Assembly: GCA_964398035.1 (NCBI GenBank)
Contig: CAYNLI010000009.1
Span: 1-42,045 of the forward strand
Length of the DNA stretch: 42,045 nucleotides
Direction: 5' to 3'
From: Saonia sp964398035
Lineage (GTDB): Bacteria > Bacteroidota > Bacteroidia > Flavobacteriales > Flavobacteriaceae
The notes beneath the pieces were generated by a model, which saw only the letters and a list, made by a program, of their open reading frames with translations, ran no database searches and had not been told where the DNA came from. Within the stretch, counting starts at the first letter, position 1. Each line of letters starts with the position of its first letter. A program made the position numbers and the translations under genes. Positions 7,827-16,109 of the stretch are shown one piece after another.

Positions 7827-8590
7827 TATTGTAATTTAATAAATCTACTATCTATCACTGGATCAATTGTGTCTACTTTTTTAAAGTAATCAATCATGGC
7901 ATTACGTATCATATAATCTACTTCTGTAACACTTAGATTATTCTTAAAGAAATTCATTTTATCACCACCATTTAATAAATAACTAGATGTAGCTATAAAA
8001 TAGGAGCTTTCTTCATCAAAAGGTTTCCCTTTGATATTTACAGATTGTAAGTTATTGTTGCTATTCAATATTATTTGGAGTCCAGCAATAGGGTGTGGAC
8101 GACCAGAATTAATTAAAAAAGAAACTAGCTCCCTTACAGATTTACCGTTTAATTCTACAATAACAATAGCATTTTCAAAGGGCATAATTTGGTAAGCTGT
8201 ACGTGCAGTAACTTTTCCTTTAGATATTATTGAACGAATTCCGCCATAATTTAAAAGAACAAAGTCTATTTCTCTATCAGTTCTTGATTTAAAAATTGGA
8301 TTGGCTTCTGAAAGAACAATATCAGCCATAAGATTCCCAGCTGTTGTGTTGTATTCACCAACATTTTTTGTAATCATTCTAGGGGCATAAGCCAAAGTAC
8401 TGTCCAAAATTTCATTTATTCTATTTCGGTAGGGTGCAACAAAACTGTTTATAGAATCTATACTTTTGATAGAATCATTTATTATAAGTAGCTTACTATC
8501 AATATTTGCTAAGGTATAATTCTTCTTTTTGCAAGAAAGGAGTGATACAAAAGTTACAAATACAACAAAATGTTTAATTTTTAAATTCAT
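7826..8590 (-). CDS. 5'-nucleotidase C-terminal domain lipoprotein
   Basis: The 254-aa lipoprotein has a signal peptide ending SLLSC, with C20 as the lipid anchor. From about residue 75 it matches the substrate-specificity domain of 5'-nucleotidases: GNLMADIVLSEA, NYGGIRS (the NxGGIR nucleotide-binding motif), PFENAIVIVELNGKSV and YFIATSSYLLNGGD. It lacks the metallophosphatase half, which is encoded immediately downstream with a 1-bp stop/start overlap. In canonical UshA the order is catalytic domain then this domain in one chain; here the order is reversed and the chain is split. The two proteins probably work together at the cell envelope in nucleotide scavenging. Confidence 0.88.
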   Translation of the reverse strand: MNLKIKHFVVFVTFVSLLSCKKKNYTLANIDSKLLIINDSIKSIDSINSFVAPYRNRINEILDSTLAYAPRMITKNVGEYNTTAGNLMADIVLSEANPIFKSRTDREIDFVLLNYGGIRSIISKGKVTARTAYQIMPFENAIVIVELNGKSVRELVSFLINSGRPHPIAGLQIILNSNNNLQSVNIKGKPFDEESSYFIATSSYLLNGGDKMNFFKNNLSVTEVDYMIRNAMIDYFKKVDTIDPVIDSRFIKLQ

Positions 8591-8630
8591 TATAGTTATT
8601 ATCTTAGCTCTATAATTATAAGGATATTTT

Positions 8631-8638
8631 TACATTTG
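8631..8638 (+). promoter_or_regulatory. Candidate -7 box for the DUF6913-like/dapA operon
   Basis: TACATTTG is an exact TAnnTTTG match, 19 nt before the ATG at 8658, in the 67-bp gap between two divergent genes. A matching -33 TTG is not obvious. Confidence 0.45.
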
Positions 8639-8657
8639 TAAAAATGTGAAGAAATAA

Positions 8658-9194
8658 ATGTTTATAAAGGTTCTTAAGGATAAATTTAAGGTTAAATCTG
8701 GTTTAAAACACCTAAAGGAAGAACTTAAAAAAGTTTCCCCAACGATTAACCGAAAGAAAGGAATATCTTCTGTGGGTTGCATAGTGGATTTAGATCAGTT
8801 TAACAATGCTGATGTTTTTTATGAATTATTGGAAGAGTTTTCTTTACGTCCAAACGCTGTTAAGATAATTGGATATAAAAGTTTTTACGATAAAAACTCA
8901 CCATATTCCACTCCGGTTTTCTCTGATAAGGATTTGGGTTGGAATGGAGCTGTAGAGAACAGTTATGCATTGGAATTCTTAAATAGAGAGTATGATTTAT
9001 TGATAAATTATTACACTCAAGAGAGTTTGTTAATGCAGTTAATGACATTAAAAGCTAAAGCTAGGATAAAAGTGGGTTTTGGTGAAGTAGATGAAAATTT
9101 AAACGATTTAATTTTAAATGTTCCCATCAAGGATTTTAAAATGTTTAAAAAAGAGCTTAAAAAATATTTAGTTGTACTAAAGGAAATTAAATAA
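8658..9194 (+). CDS. Conserved hypothetical protein upstream of dapA (DUF6913-like)
   Basis: A small cytoplasmic protein of 178 aa without signal peptide or membrane helices. It is basic at the N-terminus (KVLKDKFKVKSGLKHLKEEL), with an alternating beta/alpha pattern afterwards (ISSVGCIVDLDQF, then NAVKIIGYKSF, YDLLINYYT and ARIKVGFGEVDE). I recognise it as the protein that usually precedes dapA in Flavobacteriaceae and is labelled DUF6913; this label is from memory. Its stop codon shares a base with the dapA start (TAATG), so the two are translationally coupled. Nothing in the sequence shows a catalytic motif; a role linked to lysine/diaminopimelate synthesis is only suggested by position. 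Confidence 0.78.
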   Translation: MFIKVLKDKFKVKSGLKHLKEELKKVSPTINRKKGISSVGCIVDLDQFNNADVFYELLEEFSLRPNAVKIIGYKSFYDKNSPYSTPVFSDKDLGWNGAVENSYALEFLNREYDLLINYYTQESLLMQLMTLKAKARIKVGFGEVDENLNDLILNVPIKDFKMFKKELKKYLVVLKEIK

Positions 9195-10084
9195 TGAATC
9201 AGTTGCATGGTACAGGGGTAGCCTTGGTTACACCATTTAAAGAAGATTTTTCAGTTGATGTAGTCGCGTTGACTAAAATTGTAGAGTTCAATATAGCTGG
9301 GGGTGTAGACTATTTAGTAGTCTTGGGAACTACAGGAGAATCTGCCACACTAACCAAAATGGAAAAACAGGTGGTTATTGATACTGTAGTATCTACCAAT
9401 GCAGGTAGGTTGCCATTGGTATTGGGTATTGGTGACAATAATACAGCAGCAGTTGTCAATGAATTACAGTATTGGAATCTAGATGATTTTGATGCCATAC
9501 TATCAGTGTCCCCATATTATAACAAGCCTACTCAAGAAGGTATATATCAGCATTTTAAGGCAATAGCATTAGCTTCTCCAAAACCAATTTTGTTATACAA
9601 TGTTCCTAGTAGAACAGGAAGTAATATGTTACCAGATACAGTTTTAAGATTGGCCAATGATTTTGAAAACATTGTAGCTATAAAGGAAGCTTCAGGCGAT
9701 ATGGCCCAAGTCATGAAAATTATTAAAAGAAAGCCAGGAAATTTCATGGTTATTTCTGGGGATGATTATACAGCTCTGCCTACTATTTTGGCAGGAGGAG
9801 TAGGAGTCATTTCTGTTTTAGGGCAAGGGATTCCATATGAGTTTTCTAAAATGATACGTCTTGGTTTACAAAGAGAGGTAAATGAAGCTTATAGATTACA
9901 TTATTCATTACAAGATGGAATGGAACTTATTTTTAAAGAAGGAAACCCTGCAGGGATTAAGACCATATATGAAATCTTAGAGTTGTCTGGGGCAGCAGTT
10001 AGGTTACCTTTAATTGAAGCCACTCGTGATTTAAAAAAAGAGATTTCTGAATTTCTAAGAATAACCTCAAAAGTTCATGTGTAA
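9194..10084 (+). CDS. dapA: 4-hydroxy-tetrahydrodipicolinate synthase
   Basis: DapA condenses pyruvate with aspartate-4-semialdehyde, the committed step towards diaminopimelate (cell wall) and lysine. The 296-aa (beta/alpha)8 protein keeps the catalytic set: Schiff-base lysine K164 in VAIKEASGD, Y135 in LLYNVPSRTG, the TTGES motif at 46-50 including the proton-relay threonine, and R140 for substrate binding. ISGDDYTALP marks the later part of the barrel. It is translationally coupled to the DUF6913-like gene by a 1-bp overlap. The next gene, bamD, has its own promoter box, so the operon probably ends here, although no hairpin is visible. The family also contains sialic-acid lyases, but the motif set favours DapA. 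Confidence 0.95.
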   Translation: MNQLHGTGVALVTPFKEDFSVDVVALTKIVEFNIAGGVDYLVVLGTTGESATLTKMEKQVVIDTVVSTNAGRLPLVLGIGDNNTAAVVNELQYWNLDDFDAILSVSPYYNKPTQEGIYQHFKAIALASPKPILLYNVPSRTGSNMLPDTVLRLANDFENIVAIKEASGDMAQVMKIIKRKPGNFMVISGDDYTALPTILAGGVGVISVLGQGIPYEFSKMIRLGLQREVNEAYRLHYSLQDGMELIFKEGNPAGIKTIYEILELSGAAVRLPLIEATRDLKKEISEFLRITSKVHV

Positions 10085-10195
10085 CCTTTTAAATAATCTA
10101 TTTTTAAGTTAAAGCTTAGCCAAAAAAGTTGTTGAAAGGAATTAGCGGACTTATTTTAGCATTATAAAATGTTTTTTAAATCCGTTGATTATCCG

Positions 10196-10203
10196 TAATT
10201 TTG
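10196..10203 (+). promoter_or_regulatory. Candidate -7 box for bamD
   Basis: TAATTTTG matches TAnnTTTG exactly and ends 4 nt before the first possible ATG (10208) and 16 nt before the second (10220). A start of transcription a few bases past the box makes the second ATG the more natural start. Confidence 0.45.
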
Positions 10204-10219
10204 CAAAATGTTTTTGAAA

Positions 10220-11032
10220 ATGAGACAACTACTTTCTATTTTATTCTTTTTGGCAGTATTATCATCATGTAGTGAGTATCAGAAAGTGCTCAAAAATGAA
10301 GGTGTAAAGGCCAAGTATGATATGGCCGAGAATTTCTATAATGAAGGAGATTATAAAAGAGCAAACAGGCTTTTTGAACAAATTGCACCTAAATATGTAG
10401 GGAAACCACAGGGAGAACGTGTTATGTTCTTTTTTGCTGATTCCTATTTTAAGGAAAATGATTTTTATTTATCGGGGTATCAATTTGAACGTTTTGTGAA
10501 ATCATATCCTAAAAGCGATAAAGTTCAGGAAGCTACATTTCTTGGAGCTAAAAGTTATTTTGAGTTATCTCCCAGGTATTCTTTAGATCAAACAGACACA
10601 AATAAGGCATTGATTAAACTTCAAAATTTCATTAATACCTATCCAGATTCTGAATATTTAGAAGAGGCCAATGCAATGGCAAAAGAATTGACAACCAAGA
10701 AAGAGAAAAAAGCTTTTGAAATTGGAAAACAATTTGCCAAATTAGGAGAGTTTTATACTTTGAATTATAATGTTTCCGCCATTGCAGCGTTAGATAATTT
10801 TATTTCAGATTATCCAGGTTCAGTATATAGGGAAGATGCTTTATATCAAATAATAAAGGCATCGACCAATTTGGCATTGAACAGTACAGAGAGCAAAAAA
10901 CAAGAACGATTGCAGGATGCCCAAGAGGCATACAGTAATTTAAGAAAATATTTTCCGGAGACAAAGTATCAAAAACAAGTAGATAACTTGATGGGAAAAA
11001 TTGAAAGACAATTACAAGATTATTCTAAATAA
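10220..11032 (+). CDS. bamD: Outer membrane assembly lipoprotein BamD
   Basis: BamD is the essential TPR lipoprotein of the BAM complex that inserts beta-barrel proteins into the outer membrane. The signal peptide MRQLLSILFFLAVLSSCSE has its lipobox at LSSC. Helical TPR-type repeats follow, for example YDMAENFYNEGDYKRANRLF, then FFADSYFKENDFYLSGYQFE and FPETKYQKQVDNLMGKIE near the end. The 270-aa length from this start is normal. An upstream in-frame ATG at 10208 would add four residues (MFLK); I prefer 10220 because a TAATTTTG promoter box ends at 10203, leaving no leader for 10208. rpoZ follows after 14 bp, so the envelope assembly gene heads a housekeeping operon with rpoZ and coaBC. Confidence 0.93.
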   Translation: MRQLLSILFFLAVLSSCSEYQKVLKNEGVKAKYDMAENFYNEGDYKRANRLFEQIAPKYVGKPQGERVMFFFADSYFKENDFYLSGYQFERFVKSYPKSDKVQEATFLGAKSYFELSPRYSLDQTDTNKALIKLQNFINTYPDSEYLEEANAMAKELTTKKEKKAFEIGKQFAKLGEFYTLNYNVSAIAALDNFISDYPGSVYREDALYQIIKASTNLALNSTESKKQERLQDAQEAYSNLRKYFPETKYQKQVDNLMGKIERQLQDYSK

Positions 11033-11046
11033 AAATCTTCACAAAG

Positions 11047-11385
11047 ATGAACATGAACGATTTAAAAAATTCAAAAGCTGCTGTTTCTACAACAACCATT
11101 AATAAAAATGTGTTTGATGCACCAACAGATAATATTTATGAGGCTATCTCCATAACAGCTAAAAGAGCAGTACAAATAAACTCTGAAATTAAAAAAGAAT
11201 TATTAGAAAAGCTTGAGGAGTTTGCAACTTACAGTGATAGCTTGGAAGAGGTTTTTGAAAACAAAGAACAAATAGAAGTTTCCAAATTCTACGAAAAATT
11301 GCCAAAGCCACATGCATTGGCTGTAGAAGAATGGTTAAATGATAAAATTTATTATAGGAATATAGATAAAGACAAAGACATTTAG
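11047..11385 (+). CDS. rpoZ: DNA-directed RNA polymerase subunit omega
   Basis: The 112-aa protein matches the divergent Bacteroidota form of omega, which promotes assembly of RNA polymerase around beta-prime. The recognisable core is NIYEAISITAKRAVQIN (29-45), equivalent to the conserved helix of RpoZ in other phyla, followed by KKELLEKLEEFATYSDS and an acidic C-terminal segment. The order bamD, rpoZ, coaBC, DUF4835, recN is typical for Flavobacteriaceae and supports the call; rpoZ next to coaBC is also seen in other phyla. A second ATG two codons inside (11053) is an equally possible start. Spacing to coaBC is only 3 bp. Confidence 0.88.
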   Translation: MNMNDLKNSKAAVSTTTINKNVFDAPTDNIYEAISITAKRAVQINSEIKKELLEKLEEFATYSDSLEEVFENKEQIEVSKFYEKLPKPHALAVEEWLNDKIYYRNIDKDKDI

Positions 11386-11388
11386 ATT

Positions 11389-12594
11389 ATGTTGGGCGGT
11401 AAAAATATCCTTTTAGGAATAACAGGGGGTATTGCGGCCTATAAAACAACATTTCTTGTACGATTATTGATTAAAGCTGGCGCCAATGTTAAAGTAATTT
11501 TAACGGATAGTGCCAGCTCTTTTGTTTCTCCACTTACACTTTCAACACTTTCTAAAAACCCAGTTCTTTCATCTTTTGTAAAAGAAGAAGATGGTAGTGT
11601 TTCATGGAACAATCATGTTGAACTAGGTCTTTGGGCAGATTTAATGATTATTGCACCTGCCACGGCCAATACCTTGTCCAAAATGGCAAATGGCACTTGT
11701 GATAATTTGTTGTTAGCCACATACCTTTCTGCAAAATGCCCTGTTTTCTTTGCACCTGCCATGGATTTGGATATGTATAGGCATAAGTCCACCAAATTAT
11801 CTTTTGATAAGTTATCTTCTTATGGAAACATAATGATACCTGCAACATCTGGTGAATTAGCAAGCGGTCTTCATGGTGAAGGTAGAATGGCAGAACCTGA
11901 AGATATTGTTACTTTTATTCAGACATATTTATCCAAGGGGCTTCCTTTAAGTGGGAGAAAAGTATTGATTACTGCTGGCCCAACCTATGAAGCAATAGAT
12001 CCTGTACGCTTTATTGGCAATCATTCTTCTGGTCTTATGGGATATGAACTTGCTAAAGCTGCTGCCAATATGGGGGCAACCGTTGTTTTGGTCTTAGGCC
12101 CATCCCATTTATACATACAACATCATTCAATTAAGGTGATAAAAGTGGTTTCTGCTGATGAAATGTACAATGCGGTACATGAACATTATAAAGACACGGA
12201 TATTGCTATTGCTGCTGCTGCTGTGGCTGATTACAGGCCAGAACAAGTAGCAAATCAAAAAATTAAGAAGAAGGAGAATCAGTTGACCATAGATTTGGTA
12301 AAGAATAAAGATATTTTGTTTTCTATGGGAGAACAGAAAAAAAATCAATTTTTAGTGGGATTTGCTTTAGAAACTGAAAATGAGATTGATAATGCAATGG
12401 GTAAGCTTAAAAAAAAGAATTTAGATGCCATTGTCCTTAACTCTTTGAATGATTCTGGTGCTGGTTTTGGAAAACAGACAAACAAAATATCCTTCATTGA
12501 TAAGAATTTTGATATAAAGACGTTTGAATTAAAGACCAAGGCAGAAGTTGCTTTGGATATAATGAACGAAATTATTGCCAGAATCCATGCGTAA
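11389..12594 (+). CDS. coaBC: Bifunctional phosphopantothenoylcysteine decarboxylase/phosphopantothenate--cysteine ligase
   Basis: CoaBC carries out two consecutive steps of coenzyme A synthesis. The flavoprotein CoaC half covers about 1-185: GITGGIAAYK at 10-19, catalytic H76 in NNHVELGLWAD, and APATANT at 89-95. The CoaB half covers about 190-400: ITAGPTYEAIDPVRFI, AAAAVADYRP and KIKKK. Two residues differ from E. coli Dfp: PAMDLDMY replaces PAMNxxM, and SGELASGLHGEGRM has serine where the E. coli flap cysteine stands. I believe both are usual in Bacteroidota, so this is lineage variation, not decay. The 401-aa length is normal. The 3' end overlaps the next gene by 8 bp. coaE lies 5.5 kb downstream on the same strand. 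Confidence 0.94.
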   Translation: MLGGKNILLGITGGIAAYKTTFLVRLLIKAGANVKVILTDSASSFVSPLTLSTLSKNPVLSSFVKEEDGSVSWNNHVELGLWADLMIIAPATANTLSKMANGTCDNLLLATYLSAKCPVFFAPAMDLDMYRHKSTKLSFDKLSSYGNIMIPATSGELASGLHGEGRMAEPEDIVTFIQTYLSKGLPLSGRKVLITAGPTYEAIDPVRFIGNHSSGLMGYELAKAAANMGATVVLVLGPSHLYIQHHSIKVIKVVSADEMYNAVHEHYKDTDIAIAAAAVADYRPEQVANQKIKKKENQLTIDLVKNKDILFSMGEQKKNQFLVGFALETENEIDNAMGKLKKKNLDAIVLNSLNDSGAGFGKQTNKISFIDKNFDIKTFELKTKAEVALDIMNEIIARIHA

Positions 12595-13477
12595 TTTTAT
12601 AATAGCAGTTATTTGTTTTACATTTTCACTTCATCTTGGGGCTCAAGAGTTGAACGCCACAATCACGATTAATTCTGATCAAGTAGGACAAACCAATCAA
12701 CAAGTATTTAGAACGTTGGAACGTTCTCTAAATGATCTTGTAAATAGAACAAGGTGGACCAATAAGGTTTATAAAGAGAACGAGAGAATCAATGCTAGAA
12801 TGTTCATTACGGTGACCGAGTATGAATCTGACAGGTTCAAGGCCAATATACAAATACAGTCATCCAGACCCGTTTTTAATACATCCTATGAAACTCCGGT
12901 TTTTAATTATAAGGATAATGCATTAGATTTCCAGTATATAGAATTCCAACCTCTAACATTTAATGAAAATGTGTTTGATTCTAACTTAGTAGGAGTAATA
13001 TCCTATTATGTATACATAATATTAGGATTGGATGAAGATACTTTTGCTTTGGAAGGCGGGAGTGAATTTTACAGAAAGGCCCAAAGTATTGTTGCCCAGG
13101 CGCAAGGGACCAATTTTTCTGGATGGAAACAGACTACAGGAGAAAGAACCCGGTATGAATTGGTGGATAATTTACTCTCTAATACATTTAGGGAATACAG
13201 AATAGCCATGTACAATTACCATAGAAAGGGATTGGATATTTTGGCAGACAATAATAGTACGGGAAAACAGATTATTTCAGGAAGCATGCGTTTATTTGAA
13301 ACTTTGATAAGCAGGCGTCCCAATGCATTTTTGATTCAAACATTTTTTGATGCCAAGTCAGAAGAAATTCAAAACATATTTTCTGATGGTCCCAAAGTGG
13401 ATATTGTTAAGCTAAAAGAGACCTTGAACAAGATTGCCCCTTTTTATTCCAGTACATGGAATGAAATAAAATATTGA
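12587..13477 (+). CDS. DUF4835 family exported protein (PorD-like)
   Basis: This 296-aa protein has a cleavable signal peptide (MRNFIIAVICFTFSLHLGAQ, cut after GAQ). The mature part contains ELNATITINSDQVGQTNQQV, then FRTLERSLNDLVNRTRW, the conserved opening of DUF4835. NCBI, as I remember it, now calls this family type IX secretion system protein PorD; I cannot verify that here. The ATG at 12587 is chosen over an upstream TTG (12575) because it starts the signal peptide exactly. It overlaps coaBC by 8 bp, so translation is probably coupled. Conserved position between coaBC and recN is a Bacteroidota trait. Periplasmic or outer-membrane role in the T9SS/gliding apparatus is plausible but not shown by sequence. 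Confidence 0.85.
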   Translation: MRNFIIAVICFTFSLHLGAQELNATITINSDQVGQTNQQVFRTLERSLNDLVNRTRWTNKVYKENERINARMFITVTEYESDRFKANIQIQSSRPVFNTSYETPVFNYKDNALDFQYIEFQPLTFNENVFDSNLVGVISYYVYIILGLDEDTFALEGGSEFYRKAQSIVAQAQGTNFSGWKQTTGERTRYELVDNLLSNTFREYRIAMYNYHRKGLDILADNNSTGKQIISGSMRLFETLISRRPNAFLIQTFFDAKSEEIQNIFSDGPKVDIVKLKETLNKIAPFYSSTWNEIKY

Positions 13478-13505
13478 CACCATTTTTTTCCACTGTAGAA
13501 TAAAT

Positions 13506-13513
13506 TATCTTTA
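13506..13513 (+). promoter_or_regulatory. Possible -7 box for recN
   Basis: TATCTTTA matches TAnnTTTG in seven of eight positions and lies 18 nt before the TTG start of recN. It is the only candidate in the 54-bp gap. Confidence 0.3.
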
Positions 13514-13531
13514 CAGCAATAATTCTATATA

Positions 13532-15184
13532 TTGCTATCTAACCTATCCATAAAGAACTACGCGCTAATAGACCATTTAAACATTGAGTTTACCAATGGT
13601 TTTACTGTAATTACAGGCGAAACAGGTGCGGGAAAATCCATTTTGCTCGGTGGTCTGTCCTTGGTATTGGGAAAAAGAGCAGATTTATCGTCTTTGAGGG
13701 AGAAAGAAAAGAAGTGTATCATTGAGGCTGAGTTTGAAGTTGGTAAATATGGGCTTCAATCATTTTTTAATGCCAATGACCTAGATTATGAAACGTTGGC
13801 CATCATAAGGCGAGAAATACTGCCCAGTGGTAAATCCAGAGCTTTTATTAACGACTCCCCGGTTACGTTGGATATTTTGACCCAATTGGGGAAAAGATTG
13901 ATAGATGTGCATTCCCAACATCAAACATTACAGCTTACGGACAATGATTTTCAATTAAAGGTTATTGATGCTCTGGCCGATAACAGCTCGTTTTTGGTTG
14001 ATTATCAAAAGAGATTAAAAATATATCACGCAACCTTTAAAGATTTAGCCCAGTTAAAAGATTTTCAAGAGAATGCTACCAAGGAACAGGATTATAACAG
14101 TTTTCTGTTGAAAGAGTTGGAAAGCGTTACATTAAAAGAAGGTATACAAGAAGAACTGGAAGAGCAGTATGAGCAGTTGAACAATGTTGAGGTCATTTTG
14201 GAAGAACTCTCTAAAGGAAATCAACTTTTAAATGATGAACAAGTTGGTGTTATTGGTTTATTGACTCAATTAAAACAAGTATCCAGTAAATTGACTTCTT
14301 ACGGAAATCAATTTACTTCCTTGAATGAAAGAATACAATCCATTTTTATAGAATTGGATGATGTCTCCATTGAAATTGTAAGTCTTCAAGAAAACGTGGA
14401 AGCCAATCCTAAGCTATTGGAAGAAGTAAACGGAAAACTACAATTACTGTATGATTTGCAGAAAAAGCACCACGTACAAACTATGGAGGAATTGGTTGGT
14501 ATAAGGGAAGAACTATCAGTTAAAGTTTCAGCTACAGAAAATGTGGAACGGGATATTCTGGAAAAAGAGAAGGAATTACAAGAACAGGAAACTAAACTTG
14601 ATGAAATTTCTCTTGTTATGAGAAATAGAAGAAATAAGGTGATTCCATTATTGGAAAAACAATTGATAGCTTCCTTAACCTCTTTGGGAATGCCAAATGC
14701 CTCTTTTAAAATTGAGGTAACTCCTTCAATAAGCTTTAAAAGTAGCGGTAAGGATGACCTAACGTTTCTTTTCTCTGCCAATAAAGGAGCAGATTATGGA
14801 GCGTTGAAAAAAGTGGCGTCAGGAGGAGAAATGTCAAGAATAATGTTGACCATAAAGTCCATTTTAACCAAATATGAGCAGCTACCCACCATAATGTTTG
14901 ATGAAATAGATACAGGGGTTTCAGGAGAAATATCCAACCGAATGGGAGATATTATGGAAGAAATGAGCAGTACAATGCAGGTTTTTTCAATAACACATTT
15001 ACCACAAGTTGCATCCAAAGGACATCATCATTTTATGGTATATAAAGAAGATATTGGCCAACAGACCCATACAAAAATTAAAAAACTGACACTTGAAGAG
15101 AGGGTAGTGGAGTTAGCAGAAATGTTGGGAGGAAAGACTTTATCTGATTCCGCCATTGCCCATGCAAAACAATTATTGAATTAA
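13532..15184 (+). CDS. recN: DNA repair protein RecN
   Basis: RecN is an SMC-like ATPase that acts in recombinational repair of double-strand breaks. The 550-aa protein has a split ATPase head: Walker A GETGAGKS at 29-36 with the family-typical LSIKNYALIDHLNIEF before it. The signature ASGGEMSR is near 429-436 and Walker B TIMFDEIDTGVSG at 453-465. ITHLPQVASKGHHHFMVYK follows. Between the halves about 150-400 form a long glutamate-rich coiled coil. The start codon is TTG: the conserved N-terminus MLSNLSIKNY begins exactly there and no ATG lies upstream in frame before the preceding gene. There is a 54-bp gap to the DUF4835 gene. I saw no damage-inducible operator. Confidence 0.95.
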   Translation: MLSNLSIKNYALIDHLNIEFTNGFTVITGETGAGKSILLGGLSLVLGKRADLSSLREKEKKCIIEAEFEVGKYGLQSFFNANDLDYETLAIIRREILPSGKSRAFINDSPVTLDILTQLGKRLIDVHSQHQTLQLTDNDFQLKVIDALADNSSFLVDYQKRLKIYHATFKDLAQLKDFQENATKEQDYNSFLLKELESVTLKEGIQEELEEQYEQLNNVEVILEELSKGNQLLNDEQVGVIGLLTQLKQVSSKLTSYGNQFTSLNERIQSIFIELDDVSIEIVSLQENVEANPKLLEEVNGKLQLLYDLQKKHHVQTMEELVGIREELSVKVSATENVERDILEKEKELQEQETKLDEISLVMRNRRNKVIPLLEKQLIASLTSLGMPNASFKIEVTPSISFKSSGKDDLTFLFSANKGADYGALKKVASGGEMSRIMLTIKSILTKYEQLPTIMFDEIDTGVSGEISNRMGDIMEEMSSTMQVFSITHLPQVASKGHHHFMVYKEDIGQQTHTKIKKLTLEERVVELAEMLGGKTLSDSAIAHAKQLLN

Positions 15185-15203
15185 CTAATTTTAAATATCT
15201 TTG
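15176..15203 (+). promoter_or_regulatory. Candidate promoter of fabI
   Basis: TATCTTTG at 15196-15203 matches the -7 consensus exactly, and TTG at 15176-15178 (inside the recN tail) stands 17 bp upstream, slightly short of the usual 19. The box is 28 nt before the fabI ATG. Confidence 0.5.
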
Positions 15204-15231
15204 CCCACAATTAAAAACTAAGAGAACCAAC

Positions 15232-16041
15232 ATGGCTTATAATCTATTAAAAGGTAAAAGAGGAATAATTTTTGGAGCTTTGGATGAGAATTCAATTGCT
15301 TGGAAAACAGCGGAACGCGTTCATGAAGAAGGAGGTACGTTTGTATTGACCAACGCGCCAATAGCCATGAGAATGGGGCAAATAAATATTTTGGCAGAGA
15401 AGACAGGGTCAAAAATTATACCCGCAGATGCTACCAATGAAGAGGATTTGAACAACTTGGTGACCAAATCTGTGGAAATCCTTGGAGGGAAATTAGATTT
15501 TGTTTTGCACTCAATAGGAATGTCCGTGAATGTACGTAAAGGAAGATCCTATACCAATGAGAAATATGATTTTACAGCAAAAGGATGGGATGTTTCCGCA
15601 TTGTCCTTTCATAAAGTACTGCAGAGTTTGTACAAAGAGGATGCAATGAATGAGTGGGGAAGTATTGTTGCCTTAACGTATATGGCGGCACAAAGAGTAT
15701 TTCCAGATTATAATGATATGGCAGATAACAAAGCGTATTTAGAATCTGTTGCTAGAAGTTTTGGATACTTTTATGGAAAAGAAAAAAAGGTAAGAGTGAA
15801 CACAATTTCTCAATCACCAACACCAACAACGGCAGGTCAAGGAGTTAAAGGTTTTGGAGGCTTTATTAATTATGCCGAGAAAATGTCTCCATTAGGAAAT
15901 GCAACAGCTGCAGATTGTGCAGATTATACTATAAGTTTATTTTCTGATTTGACCAAAAAAGTAACTATGCAGAATCTGTTCCATGATGGTGGTTTTTCCA
16001 ATACAGGGGTGAGTCATGAGGTAATTGAGAAATTCTCATAA
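15232..16041 (+). CDS. fabI: Enoyl-[acyl-carrier-protein] reductase (NADH), FabI type
   Basis: FabI reduces the trans-2-enoyl-ACP in the last step of each fatty acid elongation cycle. The 269-aa short-chain dehydrogenase shows the atypical FabI nucleotide motif GALDENSIAW at 15-24. HSIGMSV is at 93-99, and the catalytic set is Y150, Y160 and K167 (Y-x6-K spacing, YNDMADNK), equivalent to Y146/Y156/K163 of the E. coli enzyme. SQSPTPTTAGQGVKGF corresponds to the substrate-binding loop. The gene has its own promoter box and is closed by a strong terminator 22 bp after the stop, so it is a single-gene unit. FabI is the usual target of triclosan-type inhibitors; nothing in the sequence tells of resistance. 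Confidence 0.95.
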   Translation: MAYNLLKGKRGIIFGALDENSIAWKTAERVHEEGGTFVLTNAPIAMRMGQINILAEKTGSKIIPADATNEEDLNNLVTKSVEILGGKLDFVLHSIGMSVNVRKGRSYTNEKYDFTAKGWDVSALSFHKVLQSLYKEDAMNEWGSIVALTYMAAQRVFPDYNDMADNKAYLESVARSFGYFYGKEKKVRVNTISQSPTPTTAGQGVKGFGGFINYAEKMSPLGNATAADCADYTISLFSDLTKKVTMQNLFHDGGFSNTGVSHEVIEKFS

Positions 16042-16062
16042 ATTTATATTTCTATAAAGAGA

Positions 16063-16096
16063 GCCATCCCATTTGTGTGGATGGCTTTTGTTTTTT
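16063..16096 (+). terminator. Intrinsic terminator after fabI
   Basis: GCCATCC at 16063-16069 pairs with GGATGGC at 16079-16085 around a 9-nt loop, followed by TTTTGTTTTTT. It lies 22 bp past the fabI stop and 14 bp before the next ATG, so the glycosyltransferase must be transcribed from within or after this element. Confidence 0.85.
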
Positions 16097-16109
16097 ACAT
16101 TGATAAGTA

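Noticed and set aside
12575..12586. Upstream TTG start for the DUF4835 gene
   Set aside because: The ATG at 12587 begins a complete signal peptide; the extra four residues would precede it without purpose.
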